Shown: positions 54,641 through 64,000, numbered from the stretch's first letter. The stretch is DNA of 64,000 nt from Site-B1 sp963722665 (GCA_963722665.1 CAVRNW010000018.1:114946-178945); one strand, 5' to 3'. The notes: generated by a model not told the origin, from the letters alone. Made by a program: numbers and translations.

Positions 54641-56074
54641 ATGAAGTGTTTCACAATTATAATAGCTGTCAGCTATATTTTATCAAACTGTTCTTCTTCA
54701 AGTTCAAATGCTAGTAATCAAACAGATAACAATCCTCCAGATTCAGCAATAAGCTACAGTGATGTAGCATTATACCTTACTAAGGCAGACAGATCAGAAT
54801 TGTTTAGTCTACAAGATATTGGTGTTCCATCTTTTACCACAAATATTAATTTTTCTATAAACGTAAATCCAGATATTACATACCAGGAGATTGACGGGTT
54901 TGGATTTACATTAACAGGTGGAAGTGCACTGCATTTAAATAATATGTCACCTTCAGAAAGAGCCATAATTTTGAACGATCTTTTTAGTTCAGATAATATA
55001 GGCGTAAGTTATTTAAGAGTAAGTATTGGTGCATCCGATTTAGATGCAGAAGTATTTTCATACAACGACTTACCTAATGGGGAAACAGATGAAAATTTAG
55101 AGAACTTTTCTATTGAAAAGGACCAGATCGATCTTATTCCTATACTTAAAGAAATTTTATCTATAAACCCAGATATTAAAATAATGGGCTCACCATGGTC
55201 TGCACCAACTTGGATGAAAACCAATAATAATTCCATAGGCGGAAGTCTAAAACCTGAATATTTTTTGGTGTACGCAAATTACTTTGTTAAGTATATTCAA
55301 GCTTATGAAGCTGAGGGAATTACTATTGATGCCATTACTGTACAGAACGAACCTTTGCATGACGGAAATAACCCTAGTATGTATATGGAAGTGGCAGATC
55401 AAGCCCTATTTGTAAAAAATCATTTAGGACCTGCCTTCGAAACGGCTGGTATTGAGACAAAAATTGTGGTGTACGATCATAATGCTGATAGACCAGATTA
55501 CCCTATTACCATATTTGACGATGCTGAAGCCAATAAATATGTGGATGGCTCGGCATTTCATTTATATGGTGGTTCTATAGACAATTTGAGTAATGTACAT
55601 AATGCTTACCCTGATAAAAACTTATATTTTACAGAACAGTGGGTAGGAGCAAACAGCCAGTTTGATGATAATTTACTTTGGCACGCTCGCGAATTGATAA
55701 TTGGTGCCACACGAAATTGGTGTAAAACTGTTTTAGAATGGAATCTGGCTTCAAACTCAAATTTAGAACCACACACTCCTGGAGGTTGTACAGAATGTTT
55801 AGGAGCACTAACGATAGATGGCAATAATGTTCAAAAAAATGTAGCTTATTATATTATAGCTCATGCTTCAAAATTTGTAAGACCTGGCTCGCATAGAATA
55901 AGTTCAAACTATTCAAATGATTTGCCTAACGTAGCATTTAAAACACCAACCGGTAAAACGGTAGTAATTGTTGTTAATAATACATCAACTAATAAATCCT
56001 TTAACATTATTGTTCCAGAAAAATCTGTTACAACATCGTTAGGTGCTGGAGCTGTTGGAACTTATGTCTGGTAA
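54641..56074 (+). CDS. GH30-family glycoside hydrolase lipoprotein
   Basis: 477 residues with a lipoprotein signal (AVSYILSNC). GH30 features: QEIDGFGFTLTGGSA, SYLRVSIGASDLD, IKIMGSPWSAPTWMKTNNN, the acid/base Glu in TVQNEPLHDG (about 240) and the nucleophile Glu in LYFTEQWVG, then WNLASNSNLEPHTPGGC and a C-terminal beta domain. GH30 enzymes in laminarin loci cleave beta-1,6-glucan linkages; beta-glucosidase or xylanase specificity cannot be excluded. It is one of two GH30s in the locus and only distantly like the other. Confidence 0.9.
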   Translation: MKCFTIIIAVSYILSNCSSSSSNASNQTDNNPPDSAISYSDVALYLTKADRSELFSLQDIGVPSFTTNINFSINVNPDITYQEIDGFGFTLTGGSALHLNNMSPSERAIILNDLFSSDNIGVSYLRVSIGASDLDAEVFSYNDLPNGETDENLENFSIEKDQIDLIPILKEILSINPDIKIMGSPWSAPTWMKTNNNSIGGSLKPEYFLVYANYFVKYIQAYEAEGITIDAITVQNEPLHDGNNPSMYMEVADQALFVKNHLGPAFETAGIETKIVVYDHNADRPDYPITIFDDAEANKYVDGSAFHLYGGSIDNLSNVHNAYPDKNLYFTEQWVGANSQFDDNLLWHARELIIGATRNWCKTVLEWNLASNSNLEPHTPGGCTECLGALTIDGNNVQKNVAYYIIAHASKFVRPGSHRISSNYSNDLPNVAFKTPTGKTVVIVVNNTSTNKSFNIIVPEKSVTTSLGAGAVGTYVW

Positions 56075-56128
56075 TGAGATGATCGCTTAATTAAATTTAA
56101 TACTAATATGACCTTTATAATTTTATTT

Positions 56129-57244
56129 ATGAAAAAGTTTACTATTTTAATAATCCTTCTTTTCTCGTTTTTAATTTCGGGAATGGCAGTTGGATGTTCT
56201 GGAGGAAGTGACGATGATCCTATAACAGACCCTACACACACAAATATCATTCCTTCAAATTTAACACTAACAGTTGAAGTTGTTGGTACTGATGGGGCGA
56301 ACCCTAATGGAGATGGTTCGGGATTAGTGAAGGTCACTGCAACTGCTATTGATGCTGTTAATTATCGAATTAGATTTAACACAGGTAATGAAGTAGATAG
56401 TTCTTCTGGAATTGCAGAATTTACCTATGATGAATATGGTACTAATACATATAATATATTTGTAGTTGCCTTTTCAAGTACTGGAGATTATATTTCAACT
56501 TCTCAAGAAGTAACTGTTTTTGTTACACCAATTACATTCAGCACTTTAATTTTTTCTGATGAATTTGATACTGATGGAAGTCCAGATGCTTCAAAATGGG
56601 TTTACGATATAGGAAATGGTGATTGGGGATGGGGAAATAACGAAGTGCAATATTATACCAACAGAACAGACAATGTAACTATAGAAGATGGAATGTTAAA
56701 AATTATTGCTAAAAAAGAAAATTATTCTGGTTATGAATACACTTCAACAAGAATGAAAACCCAAGGAAAATTTGGGTTTACCTATGGGAGAGTTGAAATT
56801 AAGGCAAAATTGCCCTCAGGTGGTGGAACTTGGCCAGCACTTTGGATGCTTGGAACCAATATTACAACTGTTGGTTGGCCTGCTTGCGGTGAAGTAGATA
56901 TTATGGAGCATGTAGGCAATAACCCGGGAACAGTTCAAAGTGCAATGCATACACCTTCTAGTTTCGGAGGTACTATAAATCATGGAAGTCAGTATTTAGC
57001 AGATGTTACCACAGCCTTTCATGTTTACTCGGTCGAATGGACAAGTGAAGAAATGGTATTTGCCGTAGACGATGTTGTTCATTACACCTATAACCCATCT
57101 AATAAAAATAGTGATACCTGGCCTTTTGATGCAGATCAGTTCTTTATTTTCAATATAGCCATGGGTGGCAACTTAGGTGGAAATATCGATCCGGCATTTA
57201 CAGAATCCACTATGGAAATAGATTATATAAGGGTTTATCAATAA
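56129..57244 (+). CDS. GH16-family beta-glucanase (laminarinase-like) with PKD-like domain
   Basis: 371 residues from ATG 56129 (7 codons after another ATG at 56108), where a lipoprotein signal begins (TILIILLFSFLISGMAVGC). Residues about 35-125 form a PKD-like domain similar to that of the binding protein at 53506. The rest is GH16 with TFGRVEIKAKLPSGGGTWPALWMLG-like core (FTYGRVEIKAKLPSGGG) and the catalytic EVDIMEHVG (E-x-D-x-x-E). It should endo-cleave beta-1,3-glucan on the cell surface. Upstream is a GH30 and downstream another GH30. Confidence 0.93.
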   Translation: MKKFTILIILLFSFLISGMAVGCSGGSDDDPITDPTHTNIIPSNLTLTVEVVGTDGANPNGDGSGLVKVTATAIDAVNYRIRFNTGNEVDSSSGIAEFTYDEYGTNTYNIFVVAFSSTGDYISTSQEVTVFVTPITFSTLIFSDEFDTDGSPDASKWVYDIGNGDWGWGNNEVQYYTNRTDNVTIEDGMLKIIAKKENYSGYEYTSTRMKTQGKFGFTYGRVEIKAKLPSGGGTWPALWMLGTNITTVGWPACGEVDIMEHVGNNPGTVQSAMHTPSSFGGTINHGSQYLADVTTAFHVYSVEWTSEEMVFAVDDVVHYTYNPSNKNSDTWPFDADQFFIFNIAMGGNLGGNIDPAFTESTMEIDYIRVYQ

Positions 57245-57346
57245 TATTAAATTAGTCTATTTAAGAAAAAAAGTCAATTAATAGCTAACTGGCCTTTTTT
57301 CAACTTACTAAAATGACAATAAATTTGTAAAATAAATTATTTTATC

Positions 57347-58843
57347 ATGCTACAAAATACTAAGCCAAAATTAATCCTCTTATCTATCATATTTACTACT
57401 GTTATTGGTTGCAAGGAAAAAACAGAGCTAATAACAAACGATAGTGCAACACTTAATAATTTATTCGATTTGGATTTATCTAATAGTAAGGTCTATACCA
57501 CAACAGCAGGAAATGATGTGAAATTAAATTTAACTAAAGAAAATGTTAAGTTTTCAGATTTTGTTCAGCCATTGGAAACCCAAGCTTCAATTTTGGTTAA
57601 TCCCAATAAGCAACATCAGACTTTTGTTGGAATTGGAGCTGCCTTAACTGATGCTTCAGCTGAAACTTTCTATAAACTAAATGAGGACCAGCAAAAATTA
57701 TTCATGGAAGCTTATTACAGCCTGGATAAAGGCATAGGATATTCTTTCGGTAGAACAATTATTCACAGCTGCGACTTTTCACCTTATAGTTACACATATG
57801 TTCAGGAAGGCGATAAAGAACTTAAAACCTTTAGCATCGATCATGATAAAGAATTCAGGATACCTTTCACAAAATTAGCCATTGAGGCTGCAGGTGGTGA
57901 GCTGCCCATATTTGCAAGTCCATGGAGCCCTCCGGCATTCATGAAGACCAATAACAATATGCTGCAAGGCGGTAAATTAAAACCTGAATTTTATCAGTCT
58001 TGGGCAGATTACTATGCTAAGTTTATTAAAGAATATGAAAAAGAAGGCATTCCAATTTGGGGATTATCAATTCAAAATGAGCCAATGGCAGTTCAGCGAT
58101 GGGAGTCCTGCATTTATACGGCAGAAGAAGAACGCGATTTTCTGAAAAATTTTTTAGGACCTACACTTGAAAAAGAAGGATTAGGAGATAAAAAAATAAT
58201 AGTGTGGGATCATAACAGAGATTTGTTGTTCGAGAGAGCTAATGTTATTTTAAACGACCCCGAAGCTAATAAATATGTCTGGGGAACCGGTTTTCATTGG
58301 TATGAAGACTGGAAAGACGGTACTCCTATGTTCAAGAATGTGGCTGCAGTAAATGAAGCTTTTCCTGACAAGAAATTAATCTTTACTGAAGGTTGTAATG
58401 AAAAATATGAACTGGCAAGAATCGAGGATCCGAAATTAGCAGAGCGATATGCAAAAGCTATGATCAATGATTTCAATAATGGAACAGTAGCCTGGACAGA
58501 TTGGAATATTTTATTAGATGAAACAGGTGGCCCTAATCATGTGGGGAACTTATGTTTTGCTCCAGTTCATGGTGACACCAAAACAGGATTGTTGACTTTT
58601 ACAAATTCATATTATTACATTGGGCATTTTTCAAAATTTATTAGGCCGGGAGCTAAAAGATTATCAACGGGTACAACTGCAAATCACTTGAGTGCAACCT
58701 CATTTTTGAACATTGATGGAAGTATTGTCATAGTGGCACTAAATGATGGAGATGAAGAAGTTAATTATTTAATGACATTAAATAAAAAAACAGCAAAACT
58801 CGACATTCCGGCCCATTCTGTCCAAACCATAGTTGTTCACTAA
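57347..58843 (+). CDS. GH30-family glycoside hydrolase lipoprotein (beta-1,6-glucanase-like)
   Basis: 498 residues with a lipoprotein signal (ILLSIIFTTVIGC). GH30_1/3-like features: TFVGIGAALTDASAETFYKL, YSFGRTIIHSCDFSPYSYTYV, FASPWSPPAFMKTNNNML, acid/base Glu in SIQNEPMAVQRWESC and nucleophile Glu in LIFTEGCNEKYE, then WNILLDETGGPNHVGN. Related enzymes in marine flavobacterial laminarin loci remove beta-1,6-linked glucose side chains. The next gene starts 7 bp after its stop. Confidence 0.92.
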   Translation: MLQNTKPKLILLSIIFTTVIGCKEKTELITNDSATLNNLFDLDLSNSKVYTTTAGNDVKLNLTKENVKFSDFVQPLETQASILVNPNKQHQTFVGIGAALTDASAETFYKLNEDQQKLFMEAYYSLDKGIGYSFGRTIIHSCDFSPYSYTYVQEGDKELKTFSIDHDKEFRIPFTKLAIEAAGGELPIFASPWSPPAFMKTNNNMLQGGKLKPEFYQSWADYYAKFIKEYEKEGIPIWGLSIQNEPMAVQRWESCIYTAEEERDFLKNFLGPTLEKEGLGDKKIIVWDHNRDLLFERANVILNDPEANKYVWGTGFHWYEDWKDGTPMFKNVAAVNEAFPDKKLIFTEGCNEKYELARIEDPKLAERYAKAMINDFNNGTVAWTDWNILLDETGGPNHVGNLCFAPVHGDTKTGLLTFTNSYYYIGHFSKFIRPGAKRLSTGTTANHLSATSFLNIDGSIVIVALNDGDEEVNYLMTLNKKTAKLDIPAHSVQTIVVH

Positions 58844-58850
58844 AATAATA

Positions 58851-61800
58851 ATGAAAGTACATTTACATTTAATAATCTTATTGCTCACAACTGCAGTTAG
58901 TTGGAGTCAGGGGCTTAAAACCCAAGGTAAAATAATTGTCAATTCTAGTGGAGAAGAAGTTATTCTTCGTGGATTAGGCCCTGGAGGTTGGCAAATTATG
59001 GAAGGCTATATGATGCAGACTTCTGATGTTGCAGGTTCTCAACATGAAATTAAAGAAAAGTTAATCGACTTGATGGGTGAAACAAATACAGAAACCTTTT
59101 TTGAAAAATGGAGAGAAAACCACTTCACACAGCGCGATGTAGATTCTTTGGCAGCCTGGGGCTTCAATAGTATACGTATTCCGATGCATTATAATCTTTT
59201 TACACTCCCAATTGAAGATGAACCAGTGTCTGGTGAAAATACCTGGATTGATACTGGTTTTGAATTAATTGACAATGTGTTGGCATGGTCTGCGCCTCAT
59301 AATATTTATGTTATTTTAGATATGCATGCAACACCCGGAGGCCAAGGTACTGGTTCTGAAATCAACGATTATGACCCAACAAAACCATCACTTTGGGAAA
59401 GTCAGGAAAACAAAGACAAACTTGTGGCTTTATGGACAAGAATAGCTGATAGATATAAAAACAATGAATGGATTGGGGGCTACGACCTAATCAATGAGAC
59501 ACATTGGGATCTGCCGGGAGGAACAGATTTAAGACAGCTCTATGAAGACATTACAGATGGTATCCGAAGTGTAGATACAAATCACATTCTATTTATTGAA
59601 GGTAACTGGTATGCAAATGACTTTACGGGATTAACGCCGCCCTGGGATTCTAATATGGTGTATAGCTTTCATAAATACTGGAGTTTTAATAACGAAAATG
59701 ATCTTGACTGGATATTACCTTTAAGAGAACAAACGAATGTTCCATTATGGATGGGTGAGTCCGGAGAAAATTCTAACACTTGGTTTACCGATGCAGTGAA
59801 ACTCTTTGAGGATAATGGTATTGGATGGGCTTGGTGGACCATGCGAAAAATTGGTGATATTGATAGCCCTTATGCTGTCGATATTAATCCAGGTTATCAA
59901 AGTATATTAGATTTTTGGCAGGGTAATGGACCTCAGCCAACAGCCACAGAAGCCTTTAACGGGATGATGCAATTGGCAGAAAATTTACTGGTTGATAATA
60001 GCAAATTTAGAAAGGATGTTCCTGATGCTTTAATAAGACAGGTGCTAACTGATGAGACAAAACCTTATAACGGCACTCCCACTGTAATACCGGGAGTGGT
60101 GTATTTGTCAGATTTTGATTTGGGTCAAAACAATTTCGCTTATTACGATACTGATGTAGGTGATTATCATCTTTCGACCGGTGAGTTTCAAGCGTGGAAC
60201 TCTGGATGGTCATATAGGAATGACGGTGTAGATATTGAAAAAAATAATGACAACATCAACAGTAATGGCTATAATGTTGGGTTTGTGAAAGAGGGTGAAT
60301 GGATGAACTATACCGTCCATATTAATGAATCAGCTGCCTACAAACTGAGCGCCCGTATTGCTTCACAGGAAAGCGGTGGGATGTACCATTTGTCAATTGA
60401 CGGTGAAGCGATTACAAGCACCCAGACAATAAATGCAACTGGAGGTTGGACCAATTATGAAACATTAGACATTACAGATGTACTGTTAGAGGCAGGCGAA
60501 CATGTTTTAACTCTACATATTGATAGTGATATACCATTCAACATTAATAGTATAGAGTTTATTCAAACAGGCACTACAGATTCTATTTCATTTGTGTCAC
60601 TCAACGGTGAAACAGGTGAAGATGAAAAATCTGTAGAAATTGCGGTTAACCAGCCTATTTTAGTAGAATCAATTAATGGATCTATTGATCAATTTTCGTT
60701 ACAAGTTAATGGAGTCAATAGAGCTATTAGTACTGTTAGTGTTGACAGTAACAGAGATAGAACTATAATTCTGACAATGGAAGATCTTTTTTCATTCAAC
60801 GATGAAATAAAAGTTAGCTATAATGGAAATATGATCGAATCACAATCTGGAAAAGAATTAGTGTCTTTTTCTGATTTAATGATAAGAAATATTCTTCCTT
60901 ACCGATTTGTTATTCCTGGGAAAATAGAGGCAGAAGATTTCATGAACATGGTAGGCCTTCAAACTGAGGCAACAACAGATGATGGTGGTGGATTAAATAT
61001 TGGATATACTGACCCGGGAGATTATGCTGATTATCTAATATCTATTCAAGATGATGGAGAATATCTTGTAAATTTCCGATTAGCATCACAATCTAATGAA
61101 GGCCAAATAGGTTTGTATTTAGTAGATTCTAATTCGGTTGAAACTGAATTAGGAACAGTCATTACACCAGTGACAGGAGGTTGGCAGACTTGGACAACGG
61201 TTTCTTCTAATTTAGTGTTAGAAAGAGGTATACAAACTTTGAGAATGAGAATTCTAACAGGAGGATTTAATATGAATTGGATGGAATTTTTTATTAATAA
61301 TGATGAAGATGGCGATGGTGTCATTAACGATCAAGATCAATGCCCAAATACTTTAGCCGGGGTTGCAGTTGATGTATATGGTTGTGAAGTTTTTTCTTTA
61401 CCAGCTGACAATTTTAACATCCTTATATCAGGCGAAACCTGTATGTCAGAAAATAATGGGAGTATTTCAATTACAGCTAATACAAATTATAACTACACAG
61501 CAGTTTTATCAGGAAATAGCTCAGCTACAAACGCATTCACAGCTGAAACTGAATTTACGAATCTGTCCGCAGGTAATTACAATATATGTATTACTATAGC
61601 GGAGCAAACTGGTTATGAACAGTGCTTTTCGATCATCGTGGTTGAGCCTGAAGATTTATCTGTAATTTCAAGGATAAACACTTCTTCTTCTAATGTATCG
61701 CTTTTTTTAAGTGGAAGTGATCAATATATTATTACACTTAATGAGGAAATTATTACGACTAGTGATAGTGAAATTATCTTAGATCTTTTGTATCCTGTCA

Positions 61801-62108
61801 ACAGTTTAAGAATAAAAACAGATAAAGAATGTCAGGGAGTTCATGAAGAAGTCATCGTAATGATGGACAACCCATTGGTCTATCCCAATCCAATACAGGA
61901 CAATCACCTATATATAAAAATGGGTTTATTGGATATTTCGTCAATACCTATCAACATATACGATCTAAATGGAAAACTAATTTTTTCAAAAGTTTACCAA
62001 TTTAACAATGGCGGTATTAAAATTAATGTATCCAACATACCGAAAGGTATATATATGTTAAAAATGATAACAACAAATAAAATTTTTAACTACAAAATAA
62101 TAAGATAA
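58851..62108 (+). CDS. secreted GH5-family multidomain glucanase with two CBM6 and a type IX sorting domain
   Basis: 1085 residues from ATG 58851. Signal peptide (LHLIILLLTTAVSWSQ), GH5 domain (about 20-375; acid/base Glu in DLINETHWDLPGG, nucleophile in PLWMGESGEN), CBM6 (about 415-575, YNVGFVKEGEWMNYTVHI), an Ig-like domain, second CBM6 (about 685-820, IEAEDFMNMVGLQTEATTDD), an EF-hand-like thrombospondin-3 loop (DEDGDGVINDQDQCPN), another beta domain, and a C-terminal Por secretion tail (VYPNPIQDNHLYIKMG ... YMLKMITT). GH5 and CBM6 fit a beta-glucan substrate. It should be exported by type IX secretion. Its TAA overlaps the next ATG. Confidence 0.92.
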   Translation: MKVHLHLIILLLTTAVSWSQGLKTQGKIIVNSSGEEVILRGLGPGGWQIMEGYMMQTSDVAGSQHEIKEKLIDLMGETNTETFFEKWRENHFTQRDVDSLAAWGFNSIRIPMHYNLFTLPIEDEPVSGENTWIDTGFELIDNVLAWSAPHNIYVILDMHATPGGQGTGSEINDYDPTKPSLWESQENKDKLVALWTRIADRYKNNEWIGGYDLINETHWDLPGGTDLRQLYEDITDGIRSVDTNHILFIEGNWYANDFTGLTPPWDSNMVYSFHKYWSFNNENDLDWILPLREQTNVPLWMGESGENSNTWFTDAVKLFEDNGIGWAWWTMRKIGDIDSPYAVDINPGYQSILDFWQGNGPQPTATEAFNGMMQLAENLLVDNSKFRKDVPDALIRQVLTDETKPYNGTPTVIPGVVYLSDFDLGQNNFAYYDTDVGDYHLSTGEFQAWNSGWSYRNDGVDIEKNNDNINSNGYNVGFVKEGEWMNYTVHINESAAYKLSARIASQESGGMYHLSIDGEAITSTQTINATGGWTNYETLDITDVLLEAGEHVLTLHIDSDIPFNINSIEFIQTGTTDSISFVSLNGETGEDEKSVEIAVNQPILVESINGSIDQFSLQVNGVNRAISTVSVDSNRDRTIILTMEDLFSFNDEIKVSYNGNMIESQSGKELVSFSDLMIRNILPYRFVIPGKIEAEDFMNMVGLQTEATTDDGGGLNIGYTDPGDYADYLISIQDDGEYLVNFRLASQSNEGQIGLYLVDSNSVETELGTVITPVTGGWQTWTTVSSNLVLERGIQTLRMRILTGGFNMNWMEFFINNDEDGDGVINDQDQCPNTLAGVAVDVYGCEVFSLPADNFNILISGETCMSENNGSISITANTNYNYTAVLSGNSSATNAFTAETEFTNLSAGNYNICITIAEQTGYEQCFSIIVVEPEDLSVISRINTSSSNVSLFLSGSDQYIITLNEEIITTSDSEIILDLLYPVNSLRIKTDKECQGVHEEVIVMMDNPLVYPNPIQDNHLYIKMGLLDISSIPINIYDLNGKLIFSKVYQFNNGGIKINVSNIPKGIYMLKMITTNKIFNYKIIR

Positions 62109-62797
62109 TGCAAAAGACTAAAAATATAATCTTTGTATTTATAATTGGTATAGTTATTTCTTGCAGTAAAGAAGGAGGTGAACCCGTTTCGGGCATGCCT
62201 CCGTCGTCTGCAACACTAATATTTCCTGACAATAATACTGAATGTAATGAAGGTGAAATTATTTCTGACAACTCAAGTAGAGTGGTCTTTAGGTGGACAG
62301 CTTCTGCAAACACAGATTCTTACACATTAAATATTAAAAATTTAGAGACATCTATGTCGAGTAGTTTGAATACAATTTCGAATGAGTTTGCTGTACCTAT
62401 TCTAAGGGGTGCACCTTATTCTTGGTCCGTTATTTCTAAATCAAACGGCAACTCTCAAACAGCAGAAAGTGAAGTTTGGAAATTCTATAATGCAGGTCTT
62501 CCACAAGAAAGTCACCCTCCTTTTCCAGCAGAAGCTATAAACCCAGCTATGGGATCAAATACTGTGAGTGGAACCATTACTCTTGAATGGCAAGGTTCGG
62601 ATGTGGATAATGATATTGCTTCTTATGATATTTTACTTGACACTGTAAATCCCCCAATTACATTGGCAGGTAATTCTACAACCAATTCTATGAATGTTGA
62701 CGTTGATTCTGGGAACATTTATTACTGGAAAGTTATAACAACTGATGTGGTTGGAAACGCATCTGATTCGGAAATTTTTCAATTTGTAGTGAACTAA
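62108..62797 (+). CDS. FN3-like lipoprotein of the glycan locus
   Basis: 229 residues with a lipoprotein signal (IIFVFIIGIVISC). Two fibronectin-III-like beta domains follow (about 35-125, RVVFRWTASANTDSYTLNIKN; about 135-229, TITLEWQGSDVDNDIASYDILLDTVNPPI ending in SEIFQFVV). No catalytic motif is seen. Its ATG overlaps the stop of the GH5 gene (TAATG), and it is followed 2 bp later by a GH16 gene. It may help surface glycan binding or assembly with the neighbouring enzymes. Confidence 0.75.
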   Translation: MQKTKNIIFVFIIGIVISCSKEGGEPVSGMPPSSATLIFPDNNTECNEGEIISDNSSRVVFRWTASANTDSYTLNIKNLETSMSSSLNTISNEFAVPILRGAPYSWSVISKSNGNSQTAESEVWKFYNAGLPQESHPPFPAEAINPAMGSNTVSGTITLEWQGSDVDNDIASYDILLDTVNPPITLAGNSTTNSMNVDVDSGNIYYWKVITTDVVGNASDSEIFQFVVN

Positions 62798-62844
62798 ATA
62801 TGGTTAATTCAATAAAAAAATATTATAACAATAAACCCAGAGTT

Positions 62845-63711
62845 ATGACAAAAGCAAATTATTATTATTTGTTAAGTTTCATTTTAATAGGAATGATTCT
62901 ACTATCATGCAAAACAAAAGATAAAAAAAATTCAAATGAAACAGTAGCATCAAATGTTTGGGAAATAGATTTCATAGATGATTTTGACACTTTTAATGCA
63001 GATAACTGGCAAGACCAACGAATATGGGTGAACAATGAAAAACAATGCTATGTGCCCGATGGTGAATTCGGAACGCGAGAAGTGAGTGATGGTTCGTTAA
63101 AAATAAAAGTGATTAATATTGGTGAGAAACGCAGTTGTGATAATTATGATAAACATGGAAAGCAACAGACGGATACCGAATATGTTGCTGGGCGGATAGC
63201 ATCAAAAAATCGAAAAGAATTTATTAAGGGTAAATGGACGGCAAGATTAAAACTATCGAGTAATGGAGAACCCAGTATGTTTCCAGCTTGGTGGTTATTA
63301 GGTGCACAAAATAATGAGCCTCCAGTACAAGAACCTGACGAATATGTTTGTTGGCCGATGACTGGATCTGGTGAGATTGATATTTTCGAACATCATGGAG
63401 ATGGTGAAGACAATCATTTTACAACTGGTGCCATTAAAAACTTAGGAGAGTGTGATAAAGGTGATTGGTGGAGTTTACGAACTGGTATTGAAACAACCCT
63501 AAATGATTATCATGAGTACTCTGTGGAATGGGAAGGTAGTGATCTGGTTTATCGTGTCGATGACAAAGAAGTGTATCGCAATATTGGTGAAGGCGATAAA
63601 TATCCGGAGCCGATGTTCGCTATTTTAAACTACGCTAAAATTACCGACTCACCAATGGTAGGTGAATGGATTATGGAAGTTGACTGGGTAAAACATGAAT
63701 TCCGAAAATGA
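62845..63711 (+). CDS. GH16-family beta-glucanase lipoprotein
   Basis: 288 residues from ATG 62845, where a lipoprotein signal starts (YLLSFILIGMILLSC); an upstream ATG at 62800 would add 15 residues. GH16 with IDFIDDFDTFNADNWQDQRIWVNNEKQCYV, YVAGRIASKNRKEFIKGKWTARLKL, AWWLLG and the catalytic GEIDIFEHHG. Unlike the GH16 at 56129 it has no PKD domain and has an extended TGSGEIDIF loop and CDKGDWWSLRTG insertion, so it may act on a different linkage or chain length. Confidence 0.9.
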   Translation: MTKANYYYLLSFILIGMILLSCKTKDKKNSNETVASNVWEIDFIDDFDTFNADNWQDQRIWVNNEKQCYVPDGEFGTREVSDGSLKIKVINIGEKRSCDNYDKHGKQQTDTEYVAGRIASKNRKEFIKGKWTARLKLSSNGEPSMFPAWWLLGAQNNEPPVQEPDEYVCWPMTGSGEIDIFEHHGDGEDNHFTTGAIKNLGECDKGDWWSLRTGIETTLNDYHEYSVEWEGSDLVYRVDDKEVYRNIGEGDKYPEPMFAILNYAKITDSPMVGEWIMEVDWVKHEFRK

Positions 63712-63899
63712 TCAGATTTAATGCTATAGGAATGCCTGATCGTCAAAACTTATTGCTCGTTGAATTTCCATTATTTGAACTATGCAGATATAAGTTATGA
63801 GAGTCGTGACCTTAATTCTAAACAAATAATATTATTCTAAATATTAAAAAAATTCATTGATTGATTTTAAAAAACTCAATTAACTAAAACCCATTCAGG

Positions 63900-64000
63900 A
63901 TGAAAATACCAGAAACAGAAGTAAAAATGAATAAGTCTTATACAATTATGATTAGTCTAATTGTAGCCTTGGGTGGATTTTTATTGGGTTTCGATAGTGC
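63900..64000 (+). CDS. sugar-porter-like MFS transporter, N-terminal fragment
   Basis: The frame runs off the right edge. From ATG 63900 (or 63927) the visible protein enters a first membrane helix, TIMISLIVALGGFLLGFDSA. GGFLLGFDxA is the start of sugar-porter MFS proteins. Placed after the GH16 it would carry glucose or oligosaccharide into the cytoplasm. The 188-bp gap before it shows no hairpin. Confidence 0.6.
   Translation, partial: MKIPETEVKMNKSYTIMISLIVALGGFLLGFDS

Noticed and set aside
57262..57302. Possible terminator after the GH16 gene (A-tract ... GGCCTTTTTT)
   Set aside because: The arms pair only with several mismatches; I could not support a stem.
1..64000. tRNA, rRNA, CRISPR, prophage or insertion sequence
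   Set aside because: Reading both strands I saw no cloverleaf, repeat-spacer array, integrase, transposase or phage structural gene.

Overview
The window is AT-rich DNA from a member of the Bacteroidota, most likely a marine flavobacterium (class Flavobacteriia). The evidence is a SusC/SusD glycan-uptake locus, a C-terminal type IX secretion sorting domain on a glycoside hydrolase, a fused OlsF-type aminolipid synthase, many lipoproteins, and -7 promoter elements of the Bacteroidota TAnnTTTG type. I see no rRNA, tRNA, CRISPR array, prophage or transposase.

Region 1 (1-26.9 kb) is mostly core chromosome: the end of a DUF4286 gene, rsmA/ksgA, mgtE, a 2-hydroxyacid dehydrogenase, small accessory genes, olsF, an acetyltransferase-aspartate kinase pair, fbp, mfd, a TlpA-like protein, yraN, an LD-carboxypeptidase, metG, an OmpA-family lipoprotein and a frameshifted tex. 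Inside it lies an unusual four-gene operon (10.0-13.2 kb): a coiled-coil protein, a protein with a putative longin/roadblock-like C-terminus, a Ras-like GTPase and a cytoplasmic hybrid histidine kinase. A family of short palindromic repeats starting GTCAT clusters around yraN. Two of its members sit in frame inside mfd and metG.

Region 2 (26.9-43.2 kb) is a sulfur-type redox island. A 12-heme cytochrome c is divergent from a Psr/Phs-like molybdoenzyme operon (Tat-exported catalytic subunit, four-cluster ferredoxin subunit, NrfD membrane subunit, two half-size YeeE/YedE transporters, two membrane-anchored rhodanese-fold proteins). Next come a Crp/Fnr regulator, two secreted tandem-rhodanese proteins (one frameshifted), an OprO/P-like porin, a second Crp/Fnr paralogue and a three-subunit transhydrogenase. 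Two points stand out. Both anchored rhodanese-fold proteins lack the catalytic cysteine but end in the same tail, KKKKMPVEGGC, with cysteine as the last residue. And three promoters (molybdoenzyme, tandem rhodanese, transhydrogenase) carry ATGAC-N4-(G/A)TCAT palindromes whose centres lie exactly 33 bp from a TAnnTTTA element, as expected of one class II Crp/Fnr regulon.

Region 3 (43.5-64 kb) is a polysaccharide-utilization locus, probably for a beta-1,3-glucan with beta-1,6 branches (laminarin-like). It holds a propeller/Y_Y_Y/LuxR-type sensor-regulator (frameshifted), SusC, SusD, a broken SusE-like glycan-binding lipoprotein with a 492-bp internal tandem duplication, a second binding lipoprotein, two GH30 and two GH16 enzymes, a large secreted GH5-CBM6-CBM6 protein, an FN3-like lipoprotein and the start of a sugar-porter-like transporter.

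Four genes contain a total of seven single-base indels. The sequence after each indel still reads as conserved protein, so either recent decay or sequencing error is possible.
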